From SB25 sp050180705 (GTDB lineage: Bacteria > Bacteroidota > Bacteroidia > Bacteroidales > Tenuifilaceae): a stretch of 64,000 bases of DNA. The stretch spans positions 1-64,000 of the forward strand of contig JBFXDX010000014.1 of assembly GCA_050180705.1 (NCBI GenBank), given 5' to 3'. Positions within the stretch are counted from its first letter, which is position 1; each line of letters begins with the position of its first letter. The notes beneath the pieces were generated by a model. The model did no database searches, was not told where the DNA came from, and saw only the letters and a list, made by a program, of their open reading frames with translations. Position numbers and translations under genes: made by a program. This document shows positions 8,011 through 18,162 of the stretch, piece after piece.

Positions 8011-9969
8011 TTATTTCACAGTTAACTTATCCTCAATCATTCGGCTGTTATACTGCTGAATTATTGCCTTTACCTTTTGCTCCATTTTTTTCTCAACATC
8101 GGGATGCTCTCCAAGCATATTATTTGAGAGAAGTCTATCTGTTTTAAACAGGTATAATCCCGTGGCCTTTTTCCCATCGTACAGGAATAAGTAATCGCCC
8201 ATGTATAGTTGATAAGTATTGGCGGTATAGTTAATCACAAAAGGCTCCTGCTTATTGTCGAACAGATTTCGGCCAAACGCCAAGAAGGGTTTTGGATAAT
8301 GCAAATACCCCAGCACCGATGGCATTATATCTATCTGTTGCGCCAAATCCTCAACTCTACCATGCAAACTTCCATCGGGGGTATAAAACACCAATGGAAC
8401 AGAGAAAACCCCAACATTGGTTTTATACTCGGGATAGTAAGCCTGATTAGCATGATCGGCAGTAAAAACAAAAAGTGTATTGTCGAACCAAGGCATCTTG
8501 CTCACCTTCTCGAAAAATCGTTTCAAAGAGAAGTCGGTATATGCAATACACTGATGAATTGGCAGAGTACCCTTTGGAAACTTACCCTCGTAACGTTCGG
8601 GAACTTTAAATGGATGGTGCGACGACACCGAAAAGATTGCCGCACAGAATGGCTGCTTAAAACCATTCAGCTTATCGGCAAAAAACTGGAAGAACTCTTC
8701 GTCCCAAACACCCCACATGCCATCGAATCCATCGGGATTGGGATATTCGTTCAATCCATAGTAATCCTGAAATCCAGCAACATTGGCAAAAGCCTGAAAT
8801 CCCATTGAACCATTCGGCGCTCCATGAAAAAATGCAGTGTAGTACCCTTCGCTTCGCAACAACGACGCTATGCTATTGATTCGATTACCCGAATAGCTGG
8901 TTAAAAAGTAAGGCTCAACCATCATTGGGATACTAGCAAGATTCGACGGCATTGCATCGATAGACTTGCGGCCGTTGGCAAAAGAGTAGCGGTAGTAAAG
9001 ACTGTTATCAATAATAGAATCGAGGAATGGTGTAAAACCCTGATAGCCTTCCGAAACCAAATGCTCGTTATAGGGTTTCATATACTCACGGCCAAAACTC
9101 TCCAGAATAAAAATCACCACATTCGAACGCTTCATCGAATCGGTATTTTCAACTTGATGAATTGGATTGTAAATTGACTCTAACTCTTCCTGATTGTAAT
9201 AGTTTACCTTTTTCAACGCTTGCTTTTCGAGCGTACGGTATATGGCAAACGGAGTATTCAGCACAATAGCCGCCTCCAAAGGCTCGCTAATATACTGACC
9301 CGCATTACTCAAGGTTATTGGCCGAGTGCTATGCCTAAATCCACCTCGCAGCCCACCAACCATGAGTGTTACAAACAACAACAGCAATGCTAAACCATTC
9401 AAGAAATAAGCAAGATGATAATAGATACCTTTCTGAACCGTTGGTTTCAGCACTTTTCGGTAGAGCAAAACGAGGATAACAACCAAAACAATCCATATCA
9501 AGAAAACATACCAGTAATCGGCAATAAACTTAGGGATAAGCGATCCGAAATTATTCTCATTCTTAAATTCGCTGAAAACAGTAGCCGTTGTACGACGCAT
9601 TGTAAACTGAAAATAAATAAAATCGGCACAGTTTGCTCCAAGAGCAATTGCATTGGTTATAAAGAATAGATACTTTAAAACGCCCTGATACCAATTATTA
9701 TATCGAAATGTAAAAGGAATCAAGAACAAAAAGAAGTAGAGGATATTGGTATAAAGAATTGCAGTAACATCGAACTGCAAACCACCAAAAAAGATCTTTG
9801 TAAATCCTCCAAAATTAAGATTTGGGAAAAAGCCTTTATTGAAAAAGTAGAACAAAACTCGGCAAGCCGAGAATAAAAACATGAGCAGCAGGAAACGCCA
9901 TATCAATACAAAATACAAATTGCCCTTAAGCCTATTTCCTGTATAGTAATCCTTGAATGATTGTTTCAT
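8011..9969 (-). CDS. LtaS-like phosphoglycerol transferase (sulfatase fold)
   Basis: 652 residues. About five membrane segments occupy the first 205 residues, then a periplasmic alkaline phosphatase/sulfatase-type domain opens with NVVIFILESFGREY (metal-binding Glu). The likely nucleophile is the Ser of NGRKSIDAMPS, in the place of the LtaS catalytic Thr. FTADHANQ supplies metal-binding Asp and His, and SSHHPFKVP is the usual second His block. The family moves phosphoglycerol or phosphoethanolamine from phospholipids to glycans or lipids. In a Gram-negative organism the acceptor is unknown; periplasmic glucans or LPS are possible. It is transcribed alone, with a TATATTTG box at 9987-9994. Confidence 0.88.
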   Translation of the reverse strand: MKQSFKDYYTGNRLKGNLYFVLIWRFLLLMFLFSACRVLFYFFNKGFFPNLNFGGFTKIFFGGLQFDVTAILYTNILYFFLFLIPFTFRYNNWYQGVLKYLFFITNAIALGANCADFIYFQFTMRRTTATVFSEFKNENNFGSLIPKFIADYWYVFLIWIVLVVILVLLYRKVLKPTVQKGIYYHLAYFLNGLALLLLFVTLMVGGLRGGFRHSTRPITLSNAGQYISEPLEAAIVLNTPFAIYRTLEKQALKKVNYYNQEELESIYNPIHQVENTDSMKRSNVVIFILESFGREYMKPYNEHLVSEGYQGFTPFLDSIIDNSLYYRYSFANGRKSIDAMPSNLASIPMMVEPYFLTSYSGNRINSIASLLRSEGYYTAFFHGAPNGSMGFQAFANVAGFQDYYGLNEYPNPDGFDGMWGVWDEEFFQFFADKLNGFKQPFCAAIFSVSSHHPFKVPERYEGKFPKGTLPIHQCIAYTDFSLKRFFEKVSKMPWFDNTLFVFTADHANQAYYPEYKTNVGVFSVPLVFYTPDGSLHGRVEDLAQQIDIMPSVLGYLHYPKPFLAFGRNLFDNKQEPFVINYTANTYQLYMGDYLFLYDGKKATGLYLFKTDRLLSNNMLGEHPDVEKKMEQKVKAIIQQYNSRMIEDKLTVK

Positions 9970-9986
9970 CTTAAGTTGTTTTTCTG

Positions 9987-9994
9987 CAAATATA
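9987..9994 (-). promoter_or_regulatory. -7 box (TATATTTG) of the LtaS-like gene
   Basis: Matches TAnnTTTG and lies 17 nt before the ATG on the minus strand. No clear -33 TTG was found at the usual spacing. Confidence 0.45.
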
Positions 9995-10148
9995 TGAATT
10001 GCCTTATAATATTTTTGTTATAAAAATTGCTAAAAGATCAAATACAACTTTTGAATTCCAATCAATTTACAGAAAGCAAAATTGTTTAATCCGAAAGTTA
10101 AGTATCGATAAGAACTTTTTTATCTAATTGTAATTTATTCGGTTTCAT

Positions 10149-10179
10149 TTTGCATTTATCAAAATGAAATTTACATTTG
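10149..10179 (+). promoter_or_regulatory. Promoter of hybrid histidine kinase gene
   Basis: TTTG at 10149-10152, a 19-nt spacer, and TACATTTG at 10172-10179 fit the Bacteroidota consensus very well. The predicted start site is near 10185, leaving a leader of about 15 nt before the ATG at 10201. This excludes the in-frame TTG at 10177. The -33 region overlaps a short inverted repeat (CATTTTG...CAAAATG, 10146-10166), a possible regulator site. Confidence 0.7.
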
Positions 10180-10200
10180 TCGATACCTAGACGTTTTGAT

Positions 10201-12678
10201 ATGAGATTTCTCACACTATTCATATCATATGTTATTTTTGTTTTACCATTTTTTGGTAAAGCCCAATCTGTTAAACCATCCGATACGCTTAAAGTTCACA
10301 CTGAACGATTAATCGATGAGGCAAAAAATGTAGTAGTTCCTCAAAAAAGATATGAAATAGCGCTACAAACCGTCAAATACTCAAATCAGGTTGGCGATAG
10401 CCATCTCTTAGGAAAAGCGTTTTTGGGTTTAGGACAGGCATTACTGCAAATGAATAAATATTCCGAGTCCATATCGAATGCTAAAAAAGCCATCGACATA
10501 TTCACCGAGTACAACGATAGTTCAAACCTTGCAAAAACATTCAATCTTCTTGGGACATGCCATATGCGACGAGCTCAGTATGAAAAAGCAATAGATTACT
10601 TTAGCCAAACCATGCTGATAAGTTCTAAGCTAAACGACAGCATAAGCCTTGCCCTAAGTTTTAACAATTTAGGCATTGTTTACTATAGTTTAAAAAGATA
10701 CTCCGACGCTAAAGAATATTTTGCCAAAAGCTATAGCATTAATAGATTAATAGGTCAAATTAAAAATGCTGCAAAAAACGAAAGCAACATTGGTTTAATC
10801 TACCTCGAAGAAGAAAAATACGAAGAGGCAAACCAACACTTCAATACCTCGCTTAAATTAAGGCTAGAACTCAAAGACACCTCAATGCTTGCCTCCATTT
10901 ACGACAACCTCGGAAATGCACAGGAAAAATTGGGAAACTTTAAACAAAGTCTCCAATTCTACACTCTTTCGAACCAGTACTTTCGAATCATCAACAGCCG
11001 TCATGGAATTGCATTAAGCGATATTGCATTGGCCCGCGCACAAATTAAGTTAGGAAAACACAACGATGCTCACAAAAATCTAAATGAGGGATTATCCATC
11101 GCCACAAAAGATCAGGAAACCGACCTGATAATGCAATGCTACAATCAACTATCTGAATATTATCTTAAAACAGGCAACACACTCCTCTCCCGCGAAATGC
11201 TTGAGAAATACATAGACATGCTCGAAAGTTCCTACAACGAAAAGGTAACCAACCGAATTGCAGAACTCCAGGTACAACTCGACACTGTCCAAAAGGAACA
11301 CGACTATAAGTTTCTGGAAGCAAAACTTGAAATGCAGCAACTTCAGTCAAAACAAAGCAACAGGCTTAAAACAATTTACTCAATTCTTGCCATTTTACTC
11401 TTTATTCTACTAGGTATTACACTAAAATTCACAGTTCAAGTTCGAAGAAAAAACAGAGAAATTAAGCGATTCAACCAGCAACTATTCAAGTTTAACAACG
11501 AACTAGAAAAGATGGTCAAGGATCGAACTCAGGATCTTTCCGAAGCTCTGGAAAAAGTAAAGGAATTGGAGAAAATAAAGAGCGCATTTTTAAGCAACAT
11601 AAGTCACGAGATTCGTACACCTTTAAACGGTATTATAGGATTCACCCAATACCTTGTATCACCCGATGTTTCGAGCGAAGACAAACAACAATGTGGCAAA
11701 CTGGTTCAAAAACTAAGCGCAAAACTCCTTCGTATAGTTGAGGATATACTCGAACTTTCGAAAATAGAGACGAATCAGATCGATTTACATTTCTCCGATA
11801 CCAACATAAACAATCTGCTCGGCGACCTTTACCAAACATTCTCGAACAACGAAGATTTTCTTGCAAAAAATCTGCATTTCAAACTTATAAAATCGCTCCC
11901 CGACAATCAGGCTATTTTCTCCATTGATGCACTCCGAGTAAAAAACATAATGTCAAACTTAGTTGAAAACGCCTTTAAGTTTACCAATGTTGGAAGTATC
12001 GAGTTTGGATATTACAACGATTCTCCTTCTATGCTGAAATTCTTTGTTAAGGATACAGGCATTGGAATCCCCTCAAAAATTCAGCAGCGTGTATTCGAAC
12101 GATTCTTCAAACATATAACAGAAGATCATGCAATGATGTACGAGGGAACCGGAATTGGCCTGACCATTGCAAAAGGATACGCGTTTTCGATGGGCGGAAG
12201 AATCGAAATGGAGTCATCACCCGGACATGGATCAACATTCTACTTCTACCTACCCAAAAATCAGGTTATCCAGAATACAGAAAATGCTAATAACGATGAG
12301 CCTCCGTTACAATGGAATAACAAAACCATACTAATAGTTGAGGATGATTTAATTTGCTATCAGTACATTGACACTCTCTTACAGCGCACTGGTACCAGAC
12401 TAATACATGTGAAAAATGCGGAAGATGCCATTGAAGTCTGCACTATCGACAAGAGTTTAAATCTTATCATAATGGACATTCAACTCCCGTTCATGGATGG
12501 AATAGAAGCAACCAAAGCAATTCGAAATATCAACCCAAAGGTTCCAATAATTGCGCAAAGCGCAAACTCTGTTAGCGACAATGGCGCAGACTATATAAAT
12601 GCAGGATGCAATGCATTCATCGCTAAACCCATTGATCCCGATGATCTATTCAATCAAATAAATAAATTTATCGTGTAA
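10201..12678 (+). CDS. TPR hybrid histidine kinase/response regulator
   Basis: 825 residues, starting at the ATG that opens a signal peptide (MRFLTLFISYVIFVLPFFG). Order: periplasmic TPR array at about 50-350, coiled segment, membrane segment near 390-410 (LKTIYSILAILLFILLGITL), coiled coil, HisKA with H-box FLSNISHEIRTPLNG, HATPase with N box (NLVENAFKF) and G boxes (DTGIGIP, GTGIGLTIAKG), then a receiver domain whose acceptor Asp is in LIIMDIQLPFMDG and conserved Lys in IAKPID. A periplasmic TPR sensor of this kind is common in Bacteroidota; the ligand is unknown. No DNA-binding output is attached, so it probably works through a phosphorelay. Confidence 0.95.
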   Translation: MRFLTLFISYVIFVLPFFGKAQSVKPSDTLKVHTERLIDEAKNVVVPQKRYEIALQTVKYSNQVGDSHLLGKAFLGLGQALLQMNKYSESISNAKKAIDIFTEYNDSSNLAKTFNLLGTCHMRRAQYEKAIDYFSQTMLISSKLNDSISLALSFNNLGIVYYSLKRYSDAKEYFAKSYSINRLIGQIKNAAKNESNIGLIYLEEEKYEEANQHFNTSLKLRLELKDTSMLASIYDNLGNAQEKLGNFKQSLQFYTLSNQYFRIINSRHGIALSDIALARAQIKLGKHNDAHKNLNEGLSIATKDQETDLIMQCYNQLSEYYLKTGNTLLSREMLEKYIDMLESSYNEKVTNRIAELQVQLDTVQKEHDYKFLEAKLEMQQLQSKQSNRLKTIYSILAILLFILLGITLKFTVQVRRKNREIKRFNQQLFKFNNELEKMVKDRTQDLSEALEKVKELEKIKSAFLSNISHEIRTPLNGIIGFTQYLVSPDVSSEDKQQCGKLVQKLSAKLLRIVEDILELSKIETNQIDLHFSDTNINNLLGDLYQTFSNNEDFLAKNLHFKLIKSLPDNQAIFSIDALRVKNIMSNLVENAFKFTNVGSIEFGYYNDSPSMLKFFVKDTGIGIPSKIQQRVFERFFKHITEDHAMMYEGTGIGLTIAKGYAFSMGGRIEMESSPGHGSTFYFYLPKNQVIQNTENANNDEPPLQWNNKTILIVEDDLICYQYIDTLLQRTGTRLIHVKNAEDAIEVCTIDKSLNLIIMDIQLPFMDGIEATKAIRNINPKVPIIAQSANSVSDNGADYINAGCNAFIAKPIDPDDLFNQINKFIV

Positions 12679-12831
12679 ATGGGGATTTATTCCTCAAATT
12701 GTTGACTCACAACAATCATCTCATCATTGCAAAGACAGCACAACACGCTAAAAAACATCAACTTGAAATATATAGTACACCATTTGAAACATCATAACTT
12801 GCTAAAAATAAATTCAACTAATAAACAAAAC

Positions 12832-13707
12832 ATGAAGCAGTTTAAATTTATCATTTTAGGACTTACTTTTCTTATGGCAATATCTGCCTGCAACCAAAAG
12901 GAAAAACGTCAAATAGATTTACTCACCAAGGAAAACGAAGCGCTCCGAAACGATGCCAAAGCAAAAGACTCCACAATAAACCAATTCTTCATATTGATTA
13001 ACGAAATAGAGGAAAACCTTGCCGAGGTAAAACAAAGACAACAGGTAATATCGCAAAACGCAATACAGGATAGAGAACTGAAAAACGATGTAAGGGAACA
13101 AATCGACGAGGATATTCAAACCATCAACGAGTTGATGGATAAAAACCGTAAAACAATTGCATACCTCAATCGCAAACTTAAAGAATCGAACCTAAAAGTT
13201 GCTGAGTTTGAACGCATGCTAAGCCAAACAATGCAGCAACTCGATGCAAAAGATGCTGAAATAACTGAACTTAAGGAGCAACTCACAGCGCTAAACTTCT
13301 CGGTTGAAACGCTAAACGCAAAGGTTGACACATTAACCGAAGATAACATTGCGCTAACTCTAAAAGTAAACAAACAAACCGAGGCCATCAACTCGGCATG
13401 GTATGCATTTGGCAGCAAAAAAGAGTTGCTAGCCCATGGAGTAATAGACAAAACTGGCGGTTTCTTGGGAATTGGCCGCACAACAAAGATGAAAGCCGAT
13501 TTCGATCATTCCTATTTCACCAAAGTGGATATCTCACAAACCAAAAGTATCGACTTATTTGTAAAAAAAGCCAAGATTATTACTACACATCCATCGGACT
13601 CATACCAACTAATAACCAGCGAAAACGGAAATGTTGAGAAAATTGAAATTACCAACCCCGATAAATTCTGGTCCGCTTCGAAATACTTAGTAGTTGAAGT
13701 TGAATAA
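12832..13707 (+). CDS. Coiled-coil lipoprotein, unknown
   Basis: 291 residues from the ATG at 12832, chosen because it opens a lipoprotein signal (MKQFKFIILGLTFLMAISAC, Cys20). Residues about 25-190 form a long heptad-type coiled coil (LLTKENEALRNDAKAKDS and onward), followed by a compact C-terminal domain (NSAWYAFGSKKELLAHGVI onward). This layout recurs in Bacteroidota lipoproteins of unknown role. It lies about 150 nt after the kinase gene and ends at a strong terminator, so it may be read through from the kinase or have its own promoter. Confidence 0.82.
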   Translation: MKQFKFIILGLTFLMAISACNQKEKRQIDLLTKENEALRNDAKAKDSTINQFFILINEIEENLAEVKQRQQVISQNAIQDRELKNDVREQIDEDIQTINELMDKNRKTIAYLNRKLKESNLKVAEFERMLSQTMQQLDAKDAEITELKEQLTALNFSVETLNAKVDTLTEDNIALTLKVNKQTEAINSAWYAFGSKKELLAHGVIDKTGGFLGIGRTTKMKADFDHSYFTKVDISQTKSIDLFVKKAKIITTHPSDSYQLITSENGNVEKIEITNPDKFWSASKYLVVEVE

Positions 13708-13732
13708 AATAGATTATACATTCTCTTGATGA

Positions 13733-13766
13733 TTGAAAAAGGGTGCAATTGCACCCTTTTTCAATT
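13733..13766 (+). terminator. Strong, probably bidirectional terminator
   Basis: A perfect palindrome centred on AATT: GAAAAAGGGTGCAA pairs with TTGCACCCTTTTTC, with a T-tract built into the 3' arm. It follows the lipoprotein stop by 26 nt. Confidence 0.9.
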
Positions 13767-13898
13767 TCCTAAAAATTCGTACAATACAAACACTACTAAT
13801 CCGTTAAAATAGGGTTATGGGCAATTCAACTATTATTGCTAATATTGTATGTTTTTAACTAACAAAACAGACATCAAACATTACAACATTTTATCACA

Positions 13899-16577
13899 TT
13901 GGTTTACAAATTTTTATATAGATCTTCGTTGATATTACTTCTTTTAGGAATAACAGCTTGTTCCTCGAAGAAGAATACAACAATGAGTAGAGCGTTCCAT
14001 AATCTCACAGCATACTACAACTTCTATTTTAACGCATACGATAGCTATAAAAGCGGAATTAAAAGAGCAGAATCGAACTATAAATTCAACTATACACTTC
14101 CACTACCGATGCTTTTGGTCGGCGATGAACAAGTTACTGGAACCGTTTCGGGCGATATGGATCGGACCATTAACAAATGCACAATGCTAATACACAAGCA
14201 TTCCATCACCATAAAACCGCAACGAAAAAAAGGACTTATAACCAAAAAAGAAAAAGAATTTTACAATCAGCCCGAATTCGTCAAATGGGCTCGAAAATCG
14301 TGGCTTTTGGTAGGTGAGGCTCAAACCTGGAAAGGAGATTTCGAACGTGCAAAAAACACACTAGAATTCGTTCTACTTCAGTTTCCCAACACAACATTAT
14401 GGTTCGAGGCACAGGTATGGCTTGCTCGACTATCGATCATTACCAACGATTACATAGATGCGCTAGACCGACTAAAATCGCTTGATGCTAACAGACGCAA
14501 ACCTCAAACTAAAGAATTCAAGCATCTGCTCTCATCAACATGGGCTTTTTACTACTTGAAATCGCACAAAAACGAGGAAGCCATTCCATACGTAAAAAAA
14601 GCGATTGAAAACGCGAACCGAAAAGTAGACAGGCTTAGATACTCGTACATCCTAGCACAAATCCTTCAGCAAGCAGGAAACAATCAGGAAGCTGCACTTT
14701 ACTACAATAAAGTTTATAAAATGAACCCGCCCTATGAAATGGCGTTCAGCATTCGTATAAAATTAATAGCCCTAAGCAACCTACAAGGCAACAGCCTAAA
14801 AAAGGAATTGCTAAAACTTGCTAAGGATGAAAAAAATAGAGATTACCTAGATCAACTATACTACACTCTTGGAAACATTGAGCGACAGGAAGGTAATATT
14901 GAAAAATCCATAGAATACTACACCTTATCTGCAAAACTGAGCACCGATAACAACAACCAGAAAGGAATGTCGTACCTAGTGTTGGCTGATTACTATTTTG
15001 AAAAATCGGATTACACTGTTGCTCAGGCATATTATGACAGTTCGTATAATGCACTAGATAGAAACTTTCCCGACTATAACAGGCTCGAAACAAAAACACG
15101 ACATCTTAATAAACTTGTAGAAAATCTCAACACCATAAAGAATGAGGATAGTTTATTGAATGTTGCCAATATGCCGCAGAAAGAGCGCGATGCTCTTATA
15201 GCTCAAATAATCAACAATGTTCAGGCAAAAGAGCAAGAGGCTAAGATTAGAGAGCAGGAAGAACGTCAGCAATCATTAATGTATCAACAATCTCAACGAT
15301 ACAAAACGAGCACCGAGTCGTCTGGCAGTACATGGTACTTCTACAATCAATCTTCGTTAAGCTATGGACAGTCTGAATTCCAGATGAAATGGGGAAAACG
15401 CAAATTGGAAGACAACTGGCGAAGAAAAAACAAAAGCATACTCGACAACGATGCGTTTGCGGAGAGAACAAGCGCTACCGACACTTCGAAAAATCCGCAG
15501 AAACAACTTTCGAATAAATCGCCAGAGTACTATTTAGCCAATCTGCCGATAAACGACTCTCTAAAAGAGATTTCAAATCAGAAGATAATAAACGCAATGG
15601 TTAAGGTTGCCGAAGTATATCAGAACGACCTTAACGACAAGAAAGAGGCTAAGAATGCATACCTAGGCCTAGCCGAGCGATATCCCAGCAACCAACTGGC
15701 AGCATCGGCATACTACAATCTTTACAAACTATGCGATAAGGAAAACAACAGCACCGATGCACAAAAGTACAGGAGCATTTTGCTAAGCAAATATCCACAA
15801 AGCCCATATGCATTGCTTCTCTCAAATCCAAATTATGTAGAAGAACTTCAACGCAAACAGAATGAGGGAGATATTTTGTACGAGAATGCCTTTAATAATT
15901 ACAAAAGCGAAAACTACACAACTGCGCTTCAACTGGCCGACGAAGGCTTAGTAAAGCACAGAGGTACAGCACTCGAACCAAAATTCTATCTACTGGAAGC
16001 ACTTTGCCTTGGAAAAACCGCCGATCTGCGCACATTTAGAGCATCGCTCGAAAAAGTATCGAAAGTATTCGAAAAAACAGAGGAAGGCGAAATGGCACTT
16101 GGCATGCTCACCTACCTCGATCAGCGCGAATTACAGTTGGCTACTGGGCAAACTGGTGTTGCTGTAGCCCAGAACGAACAATCAGCAGAAGATTCTATAC
16201 ACGCTGTAAACTATATAAAACCTGCAGGCGAGCATCTTTTTGTTTTATTGGTTCCCAAACGATCGAATATTAACCAGTTAAAATTCAACTTGGTTTCATT
16301 CAACGTAGACTATTTCATCGAAACCGATCTGTCGGTAAATAACCAACCACTAAACGATTTCATCGAAATTATTAGTGTATCTGGATTTAAGGATGAAAAG
16401 GTTGCAACAAAATACATCAACATGGTAAGCAAGAAAGAAACCATTTTCAATCTTGTAAAAAAAGACGATTACCAAACGTTTATCATTAGTATCGAAAACT
16501 TTGCAACATTCTTAAACGACAAATCGGTTACAGATTATTTAAAGTTTTTCAAGTCGAACTATAGTGTCGAAAACTAA
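13899..16577 (+). CDS. porW: Type IX secretion TPR lipoprotein PorW/SprE
   Basis: 892 residues. The N-terminus MVYKFLYRSSLILLLLGITAC is a lipoprotein signal with Cys21. It can only be read if translation starts at the TTG at 13899, since the next in-frame ATG (13983) lies after the lipobox. The rest is a long series of TPR-like helices, with a disordered Q/S-rich stretch near 430-480 and the family-typical opening TMSRAFHNLTAYYNFYFNAYDSYK. PorW (SprE in gliding Bacteroidota) is an outer-membrane lipoprotein needed for type IX secretion, linking the PorKN ring and the translocon. It is followed after 12 nt by porX, which supports the call. Length matches the family. Confidence 0.88.
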   Translation: MVYKFLYRSSLILLLLGITACSSKKNTTMSRAFHNLTAYYNFYFNAYDSYKSGIKRAESNYKFNYTLPLPMLLVGDEQVTGTVSGDMDRTINKCTMLIHKHSITIKPQRKKGLITKKEKEFYNQPEFVKWARKSWLLVGEAQTWKGDFERAKNTLEFVLLQFPNTTLWFEAQVWLARLSIITNDYIDALDRLKSLDANRRKPQTKEFKHLLSSTWAFYYLKSHKNEEAIPYVKKAIENANRKVDRLRYSYILAQILQQAGNNQEAALYYNKVYKMNPPYEMAFSIRIKLIALSNLQGNSLKKELLKLAKDEKNRDYLDQLYYTLGNIERQEGNIEKSIEYYTLSAKLSTDNNNQKGMSYLVLADYYFEKSDYTVAQAYYDSSYNALDRNFPDYNRLETKTRHLNKLVENLNTIKNEDSLLNVANMPQKERDALIAQIINNVQAKEQEAKIREQEERQQSLMYQQSQRYKTSTESSGSTWYFYNQSSLSYGQSEFQMKWGKRKLEDNWRRKNKSILDNDAFAERTSATDTSKNPQKQLSNKSPEYYLANLPINDSLKEISNQKIINAMVKVAEVYQNDLNDKKEAKNAYLGLAERYPSNQLAASAYYNLYKLCDKENNSTDAQKYRSILLSKYPQSPYALLLSNPNYVEELQRKQNEGDILYENAFNNYKSENYTTALQLADEGLVKHRGTALEPKFYLLEALCLGKTADLRTFRASLEKVSKVFEKTEEGEMALGMLTYLDQRELQLATGQTGVAVAQNEQSAEDSIHAVNYIKPAGEHLFVLLVPKRSNINQLKFNLVSFNVDYFIETDLSVNNQPLNDFIEIISVSGFKDEKVATKYINMVSKKETIFNLVKKDDYQTFIISIENFATFLNDKSVTDYLKFFKSNYSVEN

Positions 16578-16589
16578 ACATCAATAAAA

Positions 16590-18146
16590 ATGCAGGTAAG
16601 CATTCTTTGGGTTGATGACGAAATAGATTTCCTCAGAGCTCACCTAATATTCCTTGAACAAAAGGGATATAAAGTTTTAACCGCATCGAACGGAAATGAA
16701 GCCATAGACCTAGTTCGAACCAACCAGTTCGATTTGGTTTTTCTGGACGAAAACATGCCTGGACTGAGTGGTCTAGACACGCTTCCGTTAATAAAAGAGC
16801 TAAAGCCAACCCTTCCAGTTGTGATGGTCACAAAGAGCGAAGAGGAAAACATCATGGATATGGCTGTGGGCTCGCAAATTGCCGATTATCTCATTAAACC
16901 GGTAAACCCAATGCAGATACTTCTTTCGATAAAGAAGAATGTACATGCAAAGGAACTCATCAGTGAAAAACAAGTATCAGACTTTAGAGTTGAGTTTAAT
17001 AAGATAAGCCAAAGCATATCTCAATCAGGAAGCACCTCAGAGTGGGCCGATATATACCGGAAACTAGTTGCCTGGGAACTTAAACTTGTCGACTCGTCAG
17101 ATGCAAGCGTTAAGCAAATCTTCGAAATGCTTCTCGTTGATGCCAATTCAGAATTCGCCAAGTTTGTCAAAAAAAACTACATTAGTTGGTTCAGTTCAAA
17201 CAGCACAGACAAACCGCTTCTATCGCCATCGCTACTTCGTAGTAAAGTATTCCCGATAATAGACTCTGGACAATCGGTATTGCTAATCGTAATTGATAAC
17301 TTAAGATACGATCAATGGAAAGCAATTGAGCCGTTGCTCACCAAGGAATGGAGGGTGGAAACCGACGAAACGTACTATAGCATTCTTCCTACGGCAACCC
17401 AATATGCTCGCAACGCAATTTTTGCAGGTTTAATGCCTCTCGAAATTCAAAAGAACTATCCAAACCTTTGGATTTTCGACGAGGAAGATGAAGGGAAGAA
17501 TATGTTTGAGCAAGAATTACTTCAAGCTCAACTGCAACGACTTGGCAAAAACTACAAAACCTTCTACGAAAAAAGCAATACGTTAAAATCGGGACAGAAA
17601 ATTGTAGATAATCTGAAGGAAATTCTTAAGAACAACCTCTCGGTACTGGTGTATAATTTTGTCGACATTATGTCGCATGCACGTACCGACTCCGATATGA
17701 TGAAGGAACTTGCTGCCGACGAATCGGCTTACCTGTCGCTTACAAAGTCATGGTTTCAACACTCGGATCTGAAAACGCTGCTCGACGATGCCTCCAATCA
17801 TAATATAAAAGTTGTCATCACTACTGATCATGGAGCTATCAGAGTGCAAAACCCAATAAAAGTTATTGGAGATAGAGCAACATCAACCAACCTTCGCTAT
17901 AAATTAGGAAAAAGTTTGAACTATAATCCAAAAGAAGTGTTTGACATTCGGAAACCCGAAGAAGCCCATTTACCAAAGCCCAATGTTAGCTCCTCCTTTA
18001 TATTCTCCTTCGGGAACAGTTTTATTGCATACCCAAATAACTATAACTACTATGTAAATTACTATCGGAATACTTTTCAGCATGGCGGAATATCCTTGGA
18101 GGAAATGATTATTCCATTTGTAGTTTTAAGTCCGATTAATAAATGA
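16590..18146 (+). CDS. porX: PorX response regulator with PglZ domain
   Basis: 518 residues, the usual size. A receiver domain (1-120) with acidic pocket D9/D10, acceptor D53 (FLDENMPG) and switch Lys in YLIKPVNP is followed by a helical linker. The C-terminal alkaline phosphatase-superfamily PglZ domain shows metal ligands in LLIVIDNLRYDQW, YNFVDIMSHARTDSD, ITTDHGAIRV and FQHGGISLEEM. PorX is a phosphodiesterase-type regulator of type IX secretion, activated by phosphorylation (PorY partner) and acting with SigP. It lies 12 nt after porW and just before tsaE. Confidence 0.95.
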   Translation: MQVSILWVDDEIDFLRAHLIFLEQKGYKVLTASNGNEAIDLVRTNQFDLVFLDENMPGLSGLDTLPLIKELKPTLPVVMVTKSEEENIMDMAVGSQIADYLIKPVNPMQILLSIKKNVHAKELISEKQVSDFRVEFNKISQSISQSGSTSEWADIYRKLVAWELKLVDSSDASVKQIFEMLLVDANSEFAKFVKKNYISWFSSNSTDKPLLSPSLLRSKVFPIIDSGQSVLLIVIDNLRYDQWKAIEPLLTKEWRVETDETYYSILPTATQYARNAIFAGLMPLEIQKNYPNLWIFDEEDEGKNMFEQELLQAQLQRLGKNYKTFYEKSNTLKSGQKIVDNLKEILKNNLSVLVYNFVDIMSHARTDSDMMKELAADESAYLSLTKSWFQHSDLKTLLDDASNHNIKVVITTDHGAIRVQNPIKVIGDRATSTNLRYKLGKSLNYNPKEVFDIRKPEEAHLPKPNVSSSFIFSFGNSFIAYPNNYNYYVNYYRNTFQHGGISLEEMIIPFVVLSPINK

Positions 18147-18162
18147 TTTTAAATTCGACAAG

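Noticed and set aside
8209..8808. 199-codon plus-strand ORF opposite the LtaS-like gene
   Set aside because: It lies wholly inside a gene with clear family motifs and has no domain of its own.
10177..10200. TTG start for the hybrid kinase
   Set aside because: It overlaps the -7 box of the promoter; the ATG at 10201 opens the signal peptide.
13116..13481. 121-codon minus-strand ORF in the coiled-coil lipoprotein
   Set aside because: Low-complexity Ser/Leu frame that mirrors the Glu/Lys-rich coil.
13398..13637. 79-codon plus-strand ORF in a second frame of the lipoprotein gene
   Set aside because: Nested in another frame of a gene with a clear signal peptide; not protein-like.
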